Origin: an uncultured Collinsella sp.
GTDB taxonomy: Bacteria; Actinomycetota; Coriobacteriia; Coriobacteriales; Coriobacteriaceae
Length of the DNA: 15,836 nt
NCBI GenBank assembly: GCA_900542305.1
Contig: UQMU01000042.1
Location: 1 to 15,836, forward strand
Direction of reading: 5' to 3'
The notes beneath the pieces are model-generated. The model made no database searches, had not been told where the DNA came from, and was given only the letters and a program-made list of their open reading frames with translations. How positions within the stretch are numbered: the stretch's first letter is position 1; each line of letters begins with the position of its first letter. Below are positions 13,109 through 15,836 of this stretch, one piece after another. The translations under genes were made by a program, and so were the position numbers.

Positions 13109-13488
13109 CCGTCGGGGCGTTCCTCGAGTACTGCGAGCTGCGGGGGTTCCGCTCCCCGGACAACGACCCCCACGGCTGGGCGCGCGTCTGCCAGGCGGTG
13201 GCGAACTTCATGGGTGCCGACGGCCTCAGCGTGGGCATCTCGCGCTACGAGGGCGACGCGCGCATGGACCCGGGCGACAACGGGATCTACGTCATCGAGG
13301 GGTGGCGCATCGCCGAGCGCCTGCGGGCGGAGTACGACCCCGGCTGGGAGCCCACCGGGATACGGGATGTCCGCCCCGAGGATGAGCAGCGGGCCCACGA
13401 CCGCGCCGAGATGCTGCGCGCCATCGACGCCTCGCGGCCCGAGGGCCAGAGGCTCGGGGCCCACCTCGATGCCGAGTGTTTTCCGTAA
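13099..13488 (+). pseudogene. Gene fragment caught between an IS3 end and an IS21 end
   Basis: This 129-codon frame has the composition of real protein (FRSPDNDPHGWARVCQAVAN, GDNGIYVIEGWRIAERLRAE), but I do not recognise a family. Its first four codons (MQFT) lie in the terminal repeat of the IS3 remnant that ends at 13108, and no ribosome site precedes the ATG. Its last residues (CFP and the stop) lie in TGTTTTCCGTAA, which looks like the left end of the following IS21 element starting at 13477. The true gene thus lost both ends, or at least its start; the likely N-terminus is the fragment at 12628-12693 (SAWDRG joined to VGAFLEYCE). Small acidic proteins of this sort are common cargo of conjugative elements. 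If annotated as an intact gene, it would be a hypothetical protein. Confidence 0.5.
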
Positions 13489-13870
13489 CATCTAAATCGA
13501 CAAAAACGGCAGCATAAAGTCGAAACTTCCCGCAAGGGGCATGCTGACCAGATCGCAGGGCCATCTTGGTGGTGCTTCGTATCTACCAAAGGAGGCCCGG
13601 AGAGGAAATGATCGGCATGACCGACAAGAATTCTATACGCCTGCTGTGGCGGCAGGGGGACAGCGTCGCCGAGGTCGAGCGCAAGACCGGCGTGAGCCGG
13701 GACACCGTCTACAAGTACCGCAACATGGACGACTTCAGCCCCGAGCCGCCCGCGAGGCGGGCGCAGGGCTCAAAGCTCGACCCGTACAGGCCCCTGATCG
13801 AGTCCTAGCTCAACGACAACATGCGCAGCGGGCGCAAGCAGCTACGGCACGCGGGGCGCGTATGACGCCG
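13477..13870 (+). mobile_element. IS21-family remnant
   Basis: The remnant starts with TGTTTTCCGTAACATC, a TGT-type end as in IS21 elements, and contains the 5' part of an istA gene. Beyond about 13870 no further transposase sequence is visible, so most of istA and all of istB are gone. Confidence 0.5.
13608..13808 (+). pseudogene. istA: IS21 transposase IstA, N-terminal fragment with stop mutation
   Basis: ATG at 13608 follows GGAGAGGAA; ATG at 13617 is an alternative. The frame reads DKNSIRLLWRQGDSVAEVER, KTGVSRDTVYKYRN and SKLDPYRPLIES. This is the helix-turn-helix start of IstA. TAG at 13806-13808 stands where the family normally has Trp (LIESW), and reading on gives LNDNMRSGRKQ before the frame slips (RKQLRHAGRV where RKQRHTAKRV is expected) and stops again. 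A nonsense change, a small insertion and a large 3' deletion make this a dead gene. It is the most decayed mobile piece here, so this part of the island is older than the intact TIR-caspase operon appears to be. Confidence 0.75.
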
Positions 13871-14253
13871 GGCCTTGACGGCCTTCCGGTTTATCTGACC
13901 ACGCTACCAGTGGAAACGAACTCGGCACGCCGAGTTGCGCCGCAAAATCCCGGGCGCACGTAGTGCGCCCTTATCCGGCTCCTCCTCCTTTCCTCCAGGA
14001 TGCCCGGACGGCAAGATTCGGAACGTCCCCTCAATATCCAAACTTCACGCAAGCCTAATGCGAATAGAGACAGACCTGGCAAATCAAGACACGGCTAGCC
14101 GCTCGCACCCAAAGCCATTTGCCTAAAAATGAATACCGTTGACCGAAATGGAAATACGGTAACAACGAAAAAGACTAGTCAAGCTCGTTTTAAGCACCGT
14201 TTGTTCCAGCCCGCCCCAATTGCAGACATCCCAACTATCATGAATCCAGTAAA
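13871..14253. other. Intergenic stretch with two adjacent strong hairpins
   Basis: No gene is supported here. AACTCGGC/GCCGAGTT (13919-13936, 2-nt spacer) and GGGCGCAC/GTGCGCCC (13952-13970, 3-nt loop) are perfect 8-bp inverted repeats 15 bp apart. They lack clear T runs. TACCGT and ACGGTA (14134-14161) form a spaced inverted repeat that could be an operator of the PTS gene. Confidence 0.4.
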
Positions 14254-14323
14254 CAGAGGCGGACATCAACATCCAACGCCGGCAAGCATGCGGGTGCCTC
14301 CTCTGCCTAAGGGGCAAACCCCC
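14254..14323 (+). promoter_or_regulatory. Structured leader in front of the PTS gene
   Basis: CAGAGG (14254-14259) pairs with CCTCTG (14300-14305), with extra GC pairing inside, and GGGG-CAAA-CCCC (14311-14322) follows directly. Together they end about 12 bp before the ribosome site. PTS genes are often controlled by leader antitermination, but I do not see a LicT/SacY-type RAT consensus. Confidence 0.35.
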
Positions 14324-14348
14324 GAGATTAGTTAGGAGAGGGGAAGAG

Positions 14349-15803
14349 ATGGATAAAGTCAAAACGGCCTTCCAGAACTTTGGCCGCGTTATCGTCGACC
14401 CTATTTTGTACCTTTCGGTAACGGGCATCATTTTGGCCATCGCCACGGTATGCTCGCTCGGCAGCGGAGTTGTCGCGGATCTGGGCACGCTGCTCTCCGC
14501 GGCAACCAACTCCGCGGTGATCGGCAACCTGCCGGTGATTTTCGCAGTCGGCCTAACGGCAGGCTTCGCAAAGAAGCAAAAATCCAACGCGGCAGTGTTT
14601 GGACTTATTAGTTACCTCATGTTCCTGTATGTCAACAACGCCTACCTGACGCTCACCGATCAGCTGGCAAAAGCCGGCGCGATGGGTCTGTATGGCACTG
14701 GCCAGGCAACGGTACTGGGTCTTCAAGTTACCGATGTCAACGTCTTCGGCGGCGTACTCATCGGATGTTTCTGCGGTTGGCTCTATAACAAACTGATCGA
14801 TGTAAAGGTATCGGACTATATCCGGATTTACGGCGGACCCCGCCTGGCACTTCTGGCGATGATCCCGCTGAGCATTGTCTTTGGCATCGGAGCGACTGTC
14901 GTGTGGCCCCCTATCGCCAACGCCATCAGCAACGCGTCTTCATTCATCGCAGCCTCGGGCGGTCTGGGCGTTTTCATTTACGGCTTCCTGAACCGCGTCC
15001 TCGTACCTCTCGGCATGCACCACTTTATGTGGATGCCGTTTGACTACTCCGCGATTGGCGGCACGGCGGTCGTCGCCGGCCAGAGCGTTTCCGGCGCAGC
15101 AAACATCTTCTATGCCGAGCTTCCCCATATCGCCGACGGATCCCTCACCACAGTCGACCCCTCTGTCCGCTTTGCCATGTTCGGCTTTGGCAAGGAATTC
15201 GTAACCCTTGGCACCGTGCTCGCAATGATTGCAACTTCCCGTCCGGAGAATCGAAAAGCCGTCGCAGCCATGCTGGTGCCAATTTACATCACCGCCATGC
15301 TCTCCGGCATCACTGAGCCGCTCGACTTCATGATCCTGTTCGCGTCTCCGATTCTCTGGGTTGCCTACAGCCTGTTCTACGGACTGGGCGAGATGCTCCT
15401 GTTTGTCCTGGGAGTCCGCTTGCTTAACATGTACGGTGGCATCGAGCTGCTCACGCTCAGCCCGCCTTTGCCAATGGGCGTCACCAAGTTCCCGATTTAC
15501 ATCGTCTTGGGCATCGTGTTTGCCGCCGTTTCGTTCGTCGTGCTGGCGATGGTGATCAAGAAACTCAACCTCATGACGCCCGGTCGTTCTGCAGAGTGGT
15601 CTGCCGAGGTCTCTGGCGATGCCAACGCTCTCGAGTCTTCCGGAACGCCGGAAGTCGACGCAAAACAGCAGGAGATGGTGCAAAACATCATCGACGGCCT
15701 TGGCGGTAAGGACAATATCAACACCATGGGCTGCTGTATGACTCGCCTCCGTGTCGAGGTCAAGGATCCCAACAAGGTCAATGTTAGCGCCGGAATAATT
15801 TAG
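14349..15803 (+). CDS. PTS sugar permease EIIC-EIIB, glucose/alpha-glucoside family, EIIB cut short
   Basis: This 484-residue membrane protein has an EIIC domain at about 1-400 with many hydrophobic segments. It includes FAVGLTAGFAKKQKSNAAVF, MHHFMWMPFDYSAIGGTA and the family signature GITEPLDFMILFASP. A polar linker (about 405-435) leads to an EIIB start, NIIDGLGGKDNINTMGCCMT then RLRVEVKD, with phospho-acceptor Cys463 in the C-x-T-R motif. EIIC carries the sugar across the membrane and EIIB phosphorylates it; the phosphate comes from HPr through an EIIA not seen here. The substrate is probably a glucoside (GlvC/AglA-like), but this is not proven. Only about 45 residues of EIIB remain, with stop at 15801-15803; the usual domain has roughly 80, and the last strand is lacking. 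The AGGAGAGGGG ribosome site before ATG is strong. Either a 3' truncation inactivated the gene or the assembly breaks here. Confidence 0.85.
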   Translation: MDKVKTAFQNFGRVIVDPILYLSVTGIILAIATVCSLGSGVVADLGTLLSAATNSAVIGNLPVIFAVGLTAGFAKKQKSNAAVFGLISYLMFLYVNNAYLTLTDQLAKAGAMGLYGTGQATVLGLQVTDVNVFGGVLIGCFCGWLYNKLIDVKVSDYIRIYGGPRLALLAMIPLSIVFGIGATVVWPPIANAISNASSFIAASGGLGVFIYGFLNRVLVPLGMHHFMWMPFDYSAIGGTAVVAGQSVSGAANIFYAELPHIADGSLTTVDPSVRFAMFGFGKEFVTLGTVLAMIATSRPENRKAVAAMLVPIYITAMLSGITEPLDFMILFASPILWVAYSLFYGLGEMLLFVLGVRLLNMYGGIELLTLSPPLPMGVTKFPIYIVLGIVFAAVSFVVLAMVIKKLNLMTPGRSAEWSAEVSGDANALESSGTPEVDAKQQEMVQNIIDGLGGKDNINTMGCCMTRLRVEVKDPNKVNVSAGII

Positions 15804-15836
15804 CCAAATATAGTCGGCCGAGATTGACCAATCCCG

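Larger units (their letters stand above)
7562..13870. mobile_element. Integrated genomic island (right boundary uncertain)
   Basis: The left edge is the tRNA-Met 3' fragment. The interior holds a tyrosine integrase, an ORF6N phage-type gene, a TIR-caspase operon, gene fragments and pieces of IS3 and IS21 elements. The right edge is drawn at the end of recognisable mobile debris and is only a guess. The regenerated tRNA expected there is not found, so the island may extend past the window or may have lost its far end. Confidence 0.55.

Noticed and set aside
13480..13505. A ninth copy of the GATCTGTAAC repeat at the IS21 end
   Set aside because: GTAACATCTAAATCGACA resembles the core in composition, but the order of bases differs and there is no partner arm 37 bp away.
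14129..14335. 68-codon plus-strand gene before the PTS gene
   Set aside because: No ribosome site; it runs through the structured leader and has low-complexity composition.

Overview
The window looks like chromosome of a GC-rich gut actinobacterium of class Coriobacteriia, most likely Collinsella or a close relative. This is an inference from the high-GC codon use, an Ech-type hydrogenase, a FadH/BaiCD-like flavoenzyme, a PTS permease and the flavour of the mobile genes. No marker gene settles the genus. The left half (1-7480) is ordinary chromosome. The right half (about 7560-13900) is a mosaic accessory region. From about 14000 onward a PTS gene suggests ordinary sequence again.

Left part, all on the minus strand. 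An operon starts at 3977 and reads leftward. It encodes a 960-residue fusion of an antiporter-like subunit (EchA/NuoL type) with a NuoH-type subunit (EchB), then the hydrogenase small subunit (EchC), then the 30-kDa subunit (EchD), which is cut by the window edge. This is the ech gene order, so the large subunit and ferredoxin subunit should follow to the left. Upstream come an orphan IS3-type OrfA-like helix-turn-helix gene with its own terminator (4158-4562) and a 676-residue Old-Yellow-Enzyme/FAD/4Fe-4S oxidoreductase (5003-7033). Next is a remarkable array of four long inverted repeats (7175-7474) with nearly constant geometry.

Accessory region. At 7562-7609 lies the 3' half of an initiator-type tRNA-Met (CAT anticodon), on the minus strand with its native terminator but without its 5' half. 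This is the scar expected of integration into a tRNA gene. A tyrosine integrase follows (7902-9448), broken by a one-base frameshift. Next is an ORF6N-domain protein with a PLD-like C-terminus (9497-10453). Facing it is a tight two-gene minus-strand operon: a small TIR-like protein (11525-11893) followed after 10 nt by a caspase-like (C14) protease with an intact His/Cys dyad (10525-11514). This pair matches the layout of the recently described TIR-caspase (type IV Thoeris) anti-phage systems and is the main discovery of the window.

The rest of the island is debris: the 3' end of a lost gene, short direct repeats, a palindrome-dense stretch, a small plus-strand gene apparently split by an IS150-like IS3 element that now keeps only OrfA, and an IS21 istA remnant. 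The intact tRNA copy that should mark the far end of the island is not in the window, so the right boundary is unknown.

Right end. A glucose/alpha-glucoside-family PTS EIIC-EIIB gene (14349-15803) has a complete permease domain and the EIIB phosphorylation cysteine, but its EIIB domain stops early.
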